Positions 7,541 to 15,589 of a stretch of 64,000 nucleotides of DNA are shown here, piece after piece. The stretch is from LZORAL124-50-18 sp051208045 (GTDB lineage Bacteria > Pseudomonadota > Gammaproteobacteria > Pseudomonadales > Oleiphilaceae): contig JBPJFY010000005.1 of NCBI GenBank assembly GCA_051208045.1, positions 186,001-250,000 on the forward strand, written 5' to 3'. Both the position numbers and the translations under genes were made by a program. The first letter of the stretch is position 1. Each line of letters opens with the position of its first letter. The notes beneath the pieces were generated by a model. That model saw only the letters and a program-made list of their open reading frames with translations, was not told the origin of the DNA and searched no databases.

Positions 7541-9058
7541 ATGAACGTACAAACGCGATTTAAGCAAGCCATTGATGCCATTGGCCTGGATACCACGCTG
7601 GTTGATCAGGGTGATCTGGCCGTACATTCCCCGGTAGACGGCTCCTGTCTTGGGCATGTTCAGATGGACAGCCGCGAAGCGGTGGATGAGGCAATCAAAT
7701 CTGCCCATTCCGCCTATTTAGCGTGGCGCGTTGTGCCTGCGCCCCGTCGCGGTGAGTTGGTGCGGCTGTTTGGTGATTCCCTGCGGGAACACAAAGAAGC
7801 GCTGGGAGCACTCGTCACCCTGGAATGTGGAAAGATTTATCAGGAAGGTCTGGGTGAAGTCCAGGAGATGATCGATATCTGTGACTTTGCCGTGGGCCTC
7901 TCGCGTCAGCTGTATGGCTTGACCATGCCTTCTGAGCGCCCCGGACATAAAATGAGTGAGTACTGGCACCCGGTAGGCACGGTCGGTGTCATTTCCGCCT
8001 TTAATTTCCCGGTCGCAGTGTGGGCCTGGAATGCGGCATTGGCCCTCGTCTGTGGTGATGCGGTGGTGTGGAAGCCTTCCGAAAAGACCCCCATTACTGC
8101 GCTGGCCTGCATGGCTATTTTTGCTCAGGCGGCGAAAAAGTTTGGCGGCGTACCGGAGGGATTGGTGTCCGTGGTCATCGGTGAGCGCGCAGTGGGTGAA
8201 CAATTGGTCGATGACCCGCGCATTCCTGTGATCAGTGCCACCGGCAGCACCCGGATGGGACGTGAAGTCGGGCCGAGAGTCGCGCAACGCTTCGGGCGCA
8301 GCATTCTGGAACTCGGTGGCAATAATGCCATGGTGGTGACTCCTTCGGCGGATCTGGATATGGCGGTGCGTGCGATTTTGTTCTCTGCCGTGGGTACGGC
8401 AGGGCAGCGATGCACGACGTTACGCAGGTTGATCGTACACGAGAGTATTCGGGAAGAACTGGTCACGCGATTGGAAAAGGTCTATCAACAGTTGACCATT
8501 GGCGATCCGTTTGATGCAAAAGTGCTGGTCGGGCCATTGATTGATCCGGCGGCGTTGCAGGAAATGCAGAACACGCTTGGTCAGGCGCGCAGCGGGGGCT
8601 GCAAGGTGGTGGGTGGCGATCCGTTCACGTCAGAAGCACTGGGTGAAGGCGCGTACGTTCACCCGGCGATTGTGCATGCTGAGCCGGAGCACGCGTGGGT
8701 GCAAAAAGAGACGTTCGCCCCGATTTTGTACGTATTGAGCTATTCCGACCTGGACGAAGCAATTGAGATTCATAATGGAGTACCTCAGGGGCTTTCCTCT
8801 TGTATCTTCACGCGTGACCTGTTGGAGGCTGAGCGATTTGTCTCTGCCGCGGGCAGCGATTGTGGGATTGCGAATGTGAATATCGGGCCGAGTGGGGCGG
8901 AAATTGGCGGTGCCTTTGGCGGTGAAAAGGAGACTGGCGGTGGCCGGGAGTCTGGCTCAGACGCCTGGAAAGCCTACATGCGCAGAATGACTGCCACGGT
9001 GAATTATTCGAAAGAACTGCCGCTGGCGCAGGGCATCGAATTTGGTCTGGGTGACTGA
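7541..9058 (+). CDS. amaB: ALDH7-type aldehyde dehydrogenase (alpha-aminoadipate semialdehyde dehydrogenase)
   Basis: A 505-residue NAD(P)-dependent aldehyde dehydrogenase. The Rossmann segment with FNFPVAVWAWN and VVWKPSEKTP, the general base Glu about 257 in LELGGNN and the nucleophile Cys about 291 in GTAGQRCTTLRR are all present. These segments match the antiquitin/ALDH7 subgroup, which oxidises 2-aminoadipate 6-semialdehyde to 2-aminoadipate. GGGGAGGAG at 7528-7536 places the start at ATG 7541; an in-frame ATG at 7514 would overlap the previous gene. It lies 13 nt after the lysine dehydrogenase-like gene and 5 nt before the E1 fusion gene, so all three are surely cotranscribed. The product must be transaminated to 2-oxoadipate; no such aminotransferase is encoded in the window. 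Confidence 0.88.
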   Translation: MNVQTRFKQAIDAIGLDTTLVDQGDLAVHSPVDGSCLGHVQMDSREAVDEAIKSAHSAYLAWRVVPAPRRGELVRLFGDSLREHKEALGALVTLECGKIYQEGLGEVQEMIDICDFAVGLSRQLYGLTMPSERPGHKMSEYWHPVGTVGVISAFNFPVAVWAWNAALALVCGDAVVWKPSEKTPITALACMAIFAQAAKKFGGVPEGLVSVVIGERAVGEQLVDDPRIPVISATGSTRMGREVGPRVAQRFGRSILELGGNNAMVVTPSADLDMAVRAILFSAVGTAGQRCTTLRRLIVHESIREELVTRLEKVYQQLTIGDPFDAKVLVGPLIDPAALQEMQNTLGQARSGGCKVVGGDPFTSEALGEGAYVHPAIVHAEPEHAWVQKETFAPILYVLSYSDLDEAIEIHNGVPQGLSSCIFTRDLLEAERFVSAAGSDCGIANVNIGPSGAEIGGAFGGEKETGGGRESGSDAWKAYMRRMTATVNYSKELPLAQGIEFGLGD

Positions 9059-9063
9059 TTGCC

Positions 9064-11268
9064 ATGAATCGCGCCGAGATTATTCACGCGAATTTTATCC
9101 AACGTGTGCAGGCATTGGACTTCCCCCCGCCGCTTTTACACAGCGGGGAGGGTGCGAATGATCTGTCGAATGACTTTCTGGTGGATCTGTTTGAAACCCA
9201 GGTGATGAGCCGGCTGCTGGATCTCACTTCGCGTCGACTGGCGGCCCGAAAGGAAAGCTTTTACACCATTGGCAGTTCAGGCCACGAGGGCAATGCAGCA
9301 CTGGCCGCGGCGTTTCGCGTGACTGACATGGCGTTTCTGCATTACCGGGATGCCGCTTTTCTGTTGCAGCGAAGCAAACAGCGCCCCGGACAAACGCCAT
9401 TGTTTGACATGCTGCTGTCTTTCGCGGCATCCAGTGAAGATCCGATTTCTGGTGGTCGTCACAAGGTGTTGGGCAGCTTAGCGCTCAATATCCCGCCGCA
9501 AACCAGTACCATCGCCTCCCATCTCCCCAAAGCCGTGGGAGCAGCACACGCTCTGGGCTTGAAGCATGCGCAATCGACGCTGCCGGAAAGCGCGGTCATT
9601 GTGTGCAGTTTTGGGGATGCTTCGGCGAATCATTCAACGGCGCAGGGCGCGTTTAACACGGCCTGCTGGGCGTCTTTCCAGAATTCTCCGATGCCCATTG
9701 TGTTTATTTGCGAAGACAACGGCATCGGCATTTCCACACCGACACCGCACGGATGGATTGAAGCGAGCTTCCGTCATCGTCCGGGGCTGCATTATCTTGC
9801 GTGCAATGGGCTGGATGTCGAAGACAGCTATCGAGCGGGTCAACTGGCAGCCGCCTATGCCCGTACCCATAAGAAGCCCGTTTTTCTGCATATGAAAACC
9901 GTGCGCCTCACCGGACATGCGGGGTCGGATGCCGAAGTGGCGTATCGTACACAAGGCCAAATCGAGGCGACCGAAGCTCAGGATCCGCTGCTGTACACTG
10001 CCGGTTTGTTATTGGCGCGTGGCGCGCTTACGGGGGAACAGGTGCTTGCCCTGTACACCCAAATGGAAGCACGCATTGCCCGTGTTGCGGAAAAGGCCAT
10101 CGCTCGCCCGAAGATCGCGTCGGCGGCATCCGTGATTGAGCCACTTGTGCCGCCCGTGCGCAGTTATTGCGCTGCGATGCCGGTGGCCAGTGAGGCGCAA
10201 CGTGAAGCCCTGTTTGCAACCGAAAAGCGGGCGTTCAGCCAACCTCAGCACATGGCAAAACTGATCAACCTGGCGCTGGCGGACGTCCTCCTGCAATATC
10301 CTCACACATTGATGTGTGGCGAGGATATTGGCAAAAAAGGGGGCGTGTATGGGGTGACGCAAGGATTACAGAAAAAATTTGGTCCTGCACGGGTGACGGA
10401 CACTCTGTTGGACGAACAAAGCATTCTTGGATTGGCGATCGGGGCCGCGCACACCGGGCTGTTGGCCATACCCGAGATTCAGTTTCTCGCCTATGTGCAC
10501 AACGCGGAAGATCAAATACGCGGCGAGGCAGCGACATTGTCATTTTTCTCCAATGGCCAATATACCAATCCCATGGTCATTCGTATCGCGGGATTGGGGT
10601 ATCAAAAAGGCTTTGGTGGCCACTTCCACAACGACAACTCCCTGACGCTGTTTCGGGATATCCCCGGTGTCATTGTCGCTTGCCCCAGTAACGGCAGAGA
10701 TGCGGTGCAGATGCTGCGCACCTGTGTTGCGCTGGCCCATGAGCAGCGGCGTGTGGTGGTGTTTCTGGAACCCATTGCGTTGTATATGACCCGCGATCTG
10801 CATGAAGAAGGCGATGGGCTCTGGACGGCAGAATACGAACCACCGGGTACGGGAAGCACGATTGCGCTCGGGCAACCCAATGTGGTGGGTGAGGGGAAAG
10901 ATTACTGCATTATTACGTATGGCAACGGCTTCTACCTCAGTCAGCAAGCCGCCCGACAGCTTGAACAGTCTCATCAGCTGGACGGGCGAGTGATCGATCT
11001 GCGTTGGCTCGTGCCCCTGGATGAGAATGAAATTCTGGCCGCCATTGAAGGCTATGATCGAATCCTGATCGTGGATGAATGCCGGAAAAGCGGGTCACTC
11101 AGTGAAGGCGTGGTGACGTTGTTGCATCAGCACAGCATCGCGGCGCGCATAGAGCGCGTCACTGCTGTCGACTCGTTCATTCCCCTGGCAGCGGCGGCCA
11201 ATCTGGTGCTGCCGAGCGTGGAAGATGTCAAACAGGCGGTGCTGGCACTGATGGAGGTGGACCGATGA
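9064..11268 (+). CDS. Fused E1 alpha/beta 2-oxoacid dehydrogenase (TPP enzyme)
   Basis: A 734-residue fusion of the alpha and beta subunits of a branched-chain/pyruvate-type E1. The alpha half (about 1-350) contains the TPP motif starting at GDASAN (184-189) and ending at N219 in CEDNGIGIS. The beta half (about 385-734) shows LCGEDIGKKGGVYG, the DTLLDEQSILGLAIGAA segment, PEIQFLAYVHNA and a C-terminal transketolase-like domain (IDLRWLVPLDE). E1 enzymes decarboxylate a 2-oxoacid and pass the acyl group to a lipoyl E2. From the operon, 2-oxoadipate is the likely substrate and glutaryl-CoA the product. No E2 or E3 gene is adjacent; a FabD-like gene overlaps its end by 4 nt (ATGA). The substrate is inferred from context only. 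Confidence 0.82.
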   Translation: MNRAEIIHANFIQRVQALDFPPPLLHSGEGANDLSNDFLVDLFETQVMSRLLDLTSRRLAARKESFYTIGSSGHEGNAALAAAFRVTDMAFLHYRDAAFLLQRSKQRPGQTPLFDMLLSFAASSEDPISGGRHKVLGSLALNIPPQTSTIASHLPKAVGAAHALGLKHAQSTLPESAVIVCSFGDASANHSTAQGAFNTACWASFQNSPMPIVFICEDNGIGISTPTPHGWIEASFRHRPGLHYLACNGLDVEDSYRAGQLAAAYARTHKKPVFLHMKTVRLTGHAGSDAEVAYRTQGQIEATEAQDPLLYTAGLLLARGALTGEQVLALYTQMEARIARVAEKAIARPKIASAASVIEPLVPPVRSYCAAMPVASEAQREALFATEKRAFSQPQHMAKLINLALADVLLQYPHTLMCGEDIGKKGGVYGVTQGLQKKFGPARVTDTLLDEQSILGLAIGAAHTGLLAIPEIQFLAYVHNAEDQIRGEAATLSFFSNGQYTNPMVIRIAGLGYQKGFGGHFHNDNSLTLFRDIPGVIVACPSNGRDAVQMLRTCVALAHEQRRVVVFLEPIALYMTRDLHEEGDGLWTAEYEPPGTGSTIALGQPNVVGEGKDYCIITYGNGFYLSQQAARQLEQSHQLDGRVIDLRWLVPLDENEILAAIEGYDRILIVDECRKSGSLSEGVVTLLHQHSIAARIERVTAVDSFIPLAAAANLVLPSVEDVKQAVLALMEVDR

Positions 11269-12299
11269 AAAAGGAAACCGCAGTCGTTATCTGCCCGGGA
11301 CGGGGCACCTATAATCAGACAGAATCCGGCTATTTAGCACGAAACCATGCTCTGGATACGGACTTTGTTCGGGGTGTGGATCAGTATCGTCAAGCGCAAC
11401 AACAGGTGCCGGTGTCCGAGCTGGACAGTACCGCCTGGAAGATGGGGCTGCATGGCACGGGGGACAATGCGTCGGCGCTGATTTATGCCTGCGCCTTGTC
11501 CGATTTTCAGGCGATTGATCGAGAACGCTATGACATTGTCGCGGTGGCAGGCAACTCCATGGGCTGGTATCTCACTCTGGCATGTGCCGAAGCGCTGAAT
11601 GCCAGCAATGCGGTGCACTTGATCAACACGATGGGTACCCTGATGCACCACGAGGGTACGGGTGGGCAGGTAGTGTACCCGGTGGTGGATGAGTTCTGGC
11701 AGCGGGATGATGAGAAAATTCGACGGGTGGAAGCGGTCATAGCGGAAGCGAAGGATGATCCCAAAAACAGCGTTCACATTTCCATAGACTTGGGCGGGAT
11801 GATTGTCTTTGCGGCGAATGACGCGGGCGTACGCTTTTTGATGAAGCGTTTGCCGCCGGAAGGGGAGCGATTCCCCATGAAGCTGGTGCATCATTCGGCG
11901 TTCCACAGTCCTCTCCTCACGGAGATTTCTGACAAGGCGCGAACGCTGCTGCCGGAATCATTGTTTGAGCCACCCCGTATCCCGATGATTGATGGTCGCG
12001 GTCAGATCTGGCAACCTTATTCGACCTGCCTGGAACGATTGCACAGCTACACACTGGGGCATCAGGTCGTGGAAACCTACGATTTCACCCGTTCCGTGGA
12101 AGTGGCCGTGAAAGAATTTGCTCCGGACCGGGTGATCATTCTCGGCCCCGGCTCCACTCTGGGAGCCCCCGTCGCGCAAGCCTTGATCGGGATCGGCTGG
12201 GAAGGGTTGAACAGCCGAGAGGCGTTTGAAGCTCGGCAGCAAGAGCATCCATTTATCCTGAGTATGGGGCGGGACGAGCAACGGAAAGTGGTAATTTAA
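11265..12299 (+). CDS. FabD-like acyltransferase of the lysine operon
   Basis: A 344-residue protein of the ACP S-malonyltransferase fold. The nucleophile elbow GNSMGW holds Ser98, and SAFHSPLL holds the candidate catalytic His214. GPGSTLGAP near the C-terminus resembles the family end motif. In true FabD an Arg in the sequence MRGKFMQ holds the malonyl carboxylate; the aligned stretch here is TMGTLMH, so that Arg is replaced by Met. The enzyme is therefore unlikely to be a normal malonyl transferase for fatty-acid synthesis. It starts inside the stop of the E1 fusion gene, so the two are translationally coupled. Its role may be acyl transfer linked to the E1 reaction, or a scaffold; neither is proven. 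Confidence 0.72.
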   Translation: MKKETAVVICPGRGTYNQTESGYLARNHALDTDFVRGVDQYRQAQQQVPVSELDSTAWKMGLHGTGDNASALIYACALSDFQAIDRERYDIVAVAGNSMGWYLTLACAEALNASNAVHLINTMGTLMHHEGTGGQVVYPVVDEFWQRDDEKIRRVEAVIAEAKDDPKNSVHISIDLGGMIVFAANDAGVRFLMKRLPPEGERFPMKLVHHSAFHSPLLTEISDKARTLLPESLFEPPRIPMIDGRGQIWQPYSTCLERLHSYTLGHQVVETYDFTRSVEVAVKEFAPDRVIILGPGSTLGAPVAQALIGIGWEGLNSREAFEARQQEHPFILSMGRDEQRKVVI

Positions 12300-12309
12300 A
12301 AAGTCATTT

Positions 12310-12416
12310 GAAGAGCGCCGGTTCGATTTTCCTGGACACGCGGTAAATACATCCCTGTACGCTCGGCTGCCGCGTCCTGCGGCAGACGGTCCAGGAAAAT
12401 CGAACCGGCGCTCTTC
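12310..12416. repeat. Palindromic intergenic element with perfect 27-bp inverted repeats
   Basis: Arms at 12310-12336 and 12390-12416 are perfect reverse complements over 27 bp. The 53-nt centre contains a smaller hairpin (TGCCGC-GTCCT-GCGGCA at about 12369-12385). The element fills most of the 162-nt gap between the FabD-like gene and gcdH. It has the form of a REP/MITE-like mobile repeat; in RNA it would fold into a very strong stem that could cap the upstream transcript or reduce gcdH expression. No second copy was noticed in this window. Confidence 0.75.
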
Positions 12417-12461
12417 GAGCAATTCCAGACATCCATCAAATGATGTGAGCGAGAGAACACC

Positions 12462-13655
12462 ATGAGCAATACAACAAACAGCAGTAAAGTCGCCTTCAAT
12501 TGGCAGGACCCACTTCTCTTAATGGCACAACTGACCGAAGAGGAGCGGCTGGTGTACGACACCGCGCACCAATATGCGCAGGAAAAACTGCTGCCCCGAG
12601 TGCGTGAAGCGTTTCGACACGAAAAAACCGACCCGGCCATCTTCAGGGAGATGGGAGAGTTGGGTTTACTGGGCTCTACCATTGATGGCTATGGTTGTCC
12701 CGGCGTGAACTATGTGAGTTATGGGTTGATTGCTCGGGAAGTGGAGCGAGTAGATTCCGGGTATCGATCCATGATGAGTGTGCAGTCCAGCCTCGTGATG
12801 CATCCGATTCATGCCTACGGTTCTGAAGCGCAGCGCGAGAAGTACTTGCCCAAATTGGCCTCGGGTGAATGGATCGGCTGTTTTGGCCTGACTGAGCCCA
12901 ATCACGGTTCAGATCCCGGCAGTATGCTTACCCGTGCGAAAAAAGTGACCGATGGCTACCTCCTGAGTGGTGCAAAGATGTGGATCACCAACTCACCGAT
13001 TGCTGATGTGTTTGTCGTTTGGGCCAAGGATGATGCGGGCGATATTCGCGGCTTTGTACTCGAAAAGGGGATGAAAGGCCTCTCAGCGCCAAAGATTGAA
13101 GGCAAGTTTTCCCTGCGTGCTTCGGTGACGGGTGAAATTGTGATGGATGAAGTGCTGGTGCCTGAGGAAAACATGCTCCCGAATGCCAAGGGATTATCCG
13201 GTCCTTTTGGTTGTTTGAATCGCGCGCGGTATGGGATTGCCTGGGGTTCGATGGGCGCGGCGGAAGCCTGTTGGCATGCGGCTCGGCAATATACGCTGGA
13301 TCGAAAGCAATTTGGGCGTCCACTCGCGGCCAACCAGTTGATTCAGAAAAAGCTCGCCGACATGCAAACTGAAATTACCCTGGGATTAACCGCGTGTTTG
13401 CAACTCGGTCGTCTGTTTGACGCCGGCGAAGCGGCACCTGAGGCCGTCTCCCTCATGAAGCGCAATAATTGCGGTAAGGCTCTGGAGATTGCGCGAGTTG
13501 CCCGCGATATGCATGGTGGTAATGGCATATCGGATGAATATGGCGTGATCCGCCATGTGTTGAATCTGGAATCAGTCAACACCTACGAAGGCACGCATGA
13601 TGTGCACGCACTCATTCTCGGGCGAGCGCAGACGGGCATTCAGGCTTTCTTCTAA
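12462..13655 (+). CDS. gcdH: Glutaryl-CoA dehydrogenase
   Basis: A 397-residue acyl-CoA dehydrogenase of the glutaryl-CoA type. FAD-binding segments FGLTEPNHGSDPGSM and WITNSPIADVFVVWAK, the helix with DRKQFGRPLAANQLIQKKL and the DMHGGNGISDEYGVIRH stretch are present. The catalytic base is Glu376 in NTYEGTHDVHALILGRAQTG, the form specific to glutaryl-CoA dehydrogenases. It oxidises and decarboxylates glutaryl-CoA to crotonyl-CoA, passing electrons to ETF. The length and termini match the family. It is the last structural gene of the lysine operon, separated from the FabD-like gene by the palindromic element, so expression may partly depend on its own signals. Confidence 0.95.
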   Translation: MSNTTNSSKVAFNWQDPLLLMAQLTEEERLVYDTAHQYAQEKLLPRVREAFRHEKTDPAIFREMGELGLLGSTIDGYGCPGVNYVSYGLIAREVERVDSGYRSMMSVQSSLVMHPIHAYGSEAQREKYLPKLASGEWIGCFGLTEPNHGSDPGSMLTRAKKVTDGYLLSGAKMWITNSPIADVFVVWAKDDAGDIRGFVLEKGMKGLSAPKIEGKFSLRASVTGEIVMDEVLVPEENMLPNAKGLSGPFGCLNRARYGIAWGSMGAAEACWHAARQYTLDRKQFGRPLAANQLIQKKLADMQTEITLGLTACLQLGRLFDAGEAAPEAVSLMKRNNCGKALEIARVARDMHGGNGISDEYGVIRHVLNLESVNTYEGTHDVHALILGRAQTGIQAFF

Positions 13656-13664
13656 CCGCACTTT

Positions 13665-13693
13665 CGGCGACAGGGAAGTTAGACTTGTCGCCG
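13665..13693 (+). terminator. Stem-loop after gcdH, possible terminator
   Basis: CGGCGACA at 13665-13672 pairs with TGTCGCCG at 13686-13693 around a 13-nt loop, 9 nt after the gcdH stop. It has no uridine tract, so it may act as an RNA 3' end stabiliser or a weak terminator. Confidence 0.35.
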
Positions 13694-13809
13694 TCCTCTC
13701 ATTGTTCCCCCTAAATCTCTACGCTCCTTGATAAGCGTCATCCGTCATTGTGAGTTCACCCAAAAATCAGTTACACTCTGTATGTACAAATGTAGGTATG
13801 GAAGGATTC

Positions 13810-14082
13810 ATGCGCTTTGAATGGGATGAGGTGAAAAACCAGGCCAATATTCGCAAACATGGAATCGACTTTAACGATGCGATCGAATTGTTCGATCACC
13901 CGATGTTAACGCTGTTGGATAAGCGAGAGGAATACCCTGAAGAGCGGTGGGTGTCGATAGGCTGGCTTCGCGCGCTGGTGGGAGTTGTGGTTTACACGGA
14001 AAGGCAGGGAGATGTGATTCGAATAATTTCGGCGCGGAAGGCAACGCGTCAGGAGGTGAGACGGTATGAGCAAAGTATCTGA
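13810..14082 (+). CDS. brnT: BrnT-family toxin (type II toxin-antitoxin)
   Basis: A 90-residue RelE-like ribonuclease toxin. The family signature is clear: MRFEWDEVKNQANIRKHGIDF at the start, EERWVSIG in the middle and VVYTERQGDVIRIISARKAT before the C-terminal arginines. GGAAGG lies 5 nt before the ATG at 13810; longer in-frame starts upstream (13798, 13750) add residues outside the family. BrnT cleaves RNA and is neutralised by BrnA, whose gene overlaps the last 17 nt. The toxin-first gene order is normal for this family. Located directly after the lysine operon, it may mark a small acquired segment. Confidence 0.92.
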   Translation: MRFEWDEVKNQANIRKHGIDFNDAIELFDHPMLTLLDKREEYPEERWVSIGWLRALVGVVVYTERQGDVIRIISARKATRQEVRRYEQSI

Positions 14083-14326
14083 AACAGACTGGAAACGCTT
14101 GCAGGCGATGAAAGATGAGGAGATTGATACCAGCGATATTCCGGAGCTGGACGACGGTTTTTTTGAAAATGCGGAGTTGAAGCTCCCGCCGAAAAAGTCG
14201 ATCACCATGCGTTTGGATGCCGATGTTCTGGATTGGTTTAAATCACAGGGGCAGGGCTATCAGACGAGGATTAATCAGCTGTTGCGAAAATATATGGAAG
14301 CACAGGAACGCCATCACCATTCATAG
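14066..14326 (+). CDS. brnA: BrnA-family antitoxin
   Basis: An 86-residue antitoxin. The acidic N-terminal half with DEEIDTSDIPEL is the usual toxin-binding arm. The C-terminal half has the ribbon-helix-helix-like DNA-binding region with KKSITMRLDADVLDWFKSQG and GYQTRINQLLRKYM. BrnA binds BrnT and represses the brnTA promoter as a complex. The gene starts 17 nt inside brnT, giving coupled translation, and the pair is followed by convergent transcription from the TlpA-like gene. Confidence 0.92.
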   Translation: MSKVSETDWKRLQAMKDEEIDTSDIPELDDGFFENAELKLPPKKSITMRLDADVLDWFKSQGQGYQTRINQLLRKYMEAQERHHHS

Positions 14327-14353
14327 GTGACCGGGTAGTTGACTCGGCAAAGG

Positions 14354-14965
14354 TTAATCTTTCGCCATTAATTCAGTGACCTTGCTGCGCAAGTGATCAA
14401 TATAGCCTGTGTGGAAGCCCTGAGTGGCTTCCGCAATCCGACCCTCCTTGGTAATGAGAAAACCGGACGGAAACCCCGTGAGCCGGTAGAGTCGTGATGT
14501 CTTGCCGATGGGGTCGGAGACGATTGGAAACTCCACCGGATAGCGTTCCAGAAAATTCAGAGCGTCGGCGGGATCGGCATCAACATTAACGCCGATAATC
14601 TCAAACGGTTGGCCGGTCAATTCGTTTCGCAGGGCGTTGATCATGGGCATTTCGATGCGACAGGGCGCACACCAGGACGCCCAAAAATCCACGTACACCA
14701 CCTTACCGCGATAATCACTGAGTGAAATGGTGCGCTGCACCGCTGCCTGAAGGTCTTTGTCGACCCTCTGGTCTACTTGGTCTTCTGAAGGTATCTGCTT
14801 CAAGGACGGCAAGGAAAAGTCAGGAGCCATCTCACCCGTTTCAGCCTGTGCCCGCTCCATACCCAGCATCAGAACCGTAATTAAAACGATGGCAGGCAGA
14901 ATGTATCGCACGACAAACTTCAATGAGTCTACGAGCGTGGAATGGTACTGATGTGAATCCGTCAT
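14354..14965 (-). CDS. TlpA/ResA-like membrane-anchored thioredoxin
   Basis: A 203-residue protein. An N-terminal membrane anchor (about residues 16-40) with an AQA-like sequence after it is followed by a periplasmic thioredoxin-fold domain (about 48-200). The active site is WCAPC within VDFWASWCAPCRIEMP, and the cis-proline region is FPSGFLIT. Members reduce disulfides during cytochrome c maturation or envelope repair. No ccm genes are near, so the client protein is unknown. GGGGA lies 6 nt before the ATG at 14965. Convergent with brnTA. Confidence 0.85.
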   Translation of the reverse strand: MTDSHQYHSTLVDSLKFVVRYILPAIVLITVLMLGMERAQAETGEMAPDFSLPSLKQIPSEDQVDQRVDKDLQAAVQRTISLSDYRGKVVYVDFWASWCAPCRIEMPMINALRNELTGQPFEIIGVNVDADPADALNFLERYPVEFPIVSDPIGKTSRLYRLTGFPSGFLITKEGRIAEATQGFHTGYIDHLRSKVTELMAKD

Positions 14966-15091
14966 GTGTCCCCGTGTGGTTGTCGCTGCTTTAAGCGTTA
15001 GGCGCTACATCGTCGAAAAAGTTCCCGACGGCGAAGAAATTCAGGCCGATTCGGCCTAAACTATCGAAAAGCCCTGATCAGAGAGTGCCCC

Positions 15092-15568
15092 ATGAATCCG
15101 TTAAAATATACCTCCGAAGAAATAGCCGATATGCTGGATAAAACGAACTGGTCGTCGGGATTCAGCTGGGACCAGATGAAACGGTTGAGTCAGTTTTTTC
15201 AGGTGTACGGCGCATCCAGTGGCCAGATTCTTTTTGAACAAGGTGCTTCTGACAACAGCATGGGCATCCTGCTCAAAGGGTCCCTGAATGTGGTACGCTA
15301 TTCGGACGGAAAACGCAGCCAGCTGGCGACCGTGCGTGCGCCCCAGCCATTTGGTGAGCTTTCATTGATTGATGGGCAGCCGAGATCAGCGCATATTGTC
15401 GCAGCGGAAGATGTGGAGTATGTACTCATTACCAAAGCCGGGTTGGACGAAATGGCGGCAGAATATCCGTTAGTCGCCTATCGCATGCTGTGGAAAATAT
15501 CGTATATTCTGAGTCAGCGGTTGCGAAGCACCAGCGGCCAGTTGGCTGAATATCTTGAAGTGAATTAA
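15092..15568 (+). CDS. Stand-alone cyclic nucleotide-binding domain protein
   Basis: A 158-residue protein consisting of one cNMP-binding beta-roll (about residues 30-145). The phosphate-binding cassette reads FGELSLIDGQPRSAHIVA, with the Glu and Arg that contact cyclic nucleotide phosphate in CRP/PKA. There is no helix-turn-helix after the domain, so it is not a CRP-type transcription factor. It is followed after 21 nt by a periplasmic binding protein gene on the same strand, suggesting an operon. It may relay a nucleotide signal through protein contact. Ligand (cAMP, cGMP, c-di-GMP) unknown. Confidence 0.8.
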   Translation: MNPLKYTSEEIADMLDKTNWSSGFSWDQMKRLSQFFQVYGASSGQILFEQGASDNSMGILLKGSLNVVRYSDGKRSQLATVRAPQPFGELSLIDGQPRSAHIVAAEDVEYVLITKAGLDEMAAEYPLVAYRMLWKISYILSQRLRSTSGQLAEYLEVN

Positions 15569-15589
15569 CGATCTGGTAAAAGGAAGCGC

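Noticed and set aside
6598..7596. Long antisense open frame of about 330 codons opposite the lysine dehydrogenase-like gene
   Set aside because: It is a shadow of the plus-strand gene with no ribosome site or family resemblance.
12310..12416. Transposon ends or insertion sequence
   Set aside because: No transposase or target-site duplication is visible; the element is too short for an IS and fits a palindromic repeat.
13665..13693. Strong terminator after gcdH
   Set aside because: The stem is present but the U tract is missing, so I list it only as a weak or stabilising hairpin.
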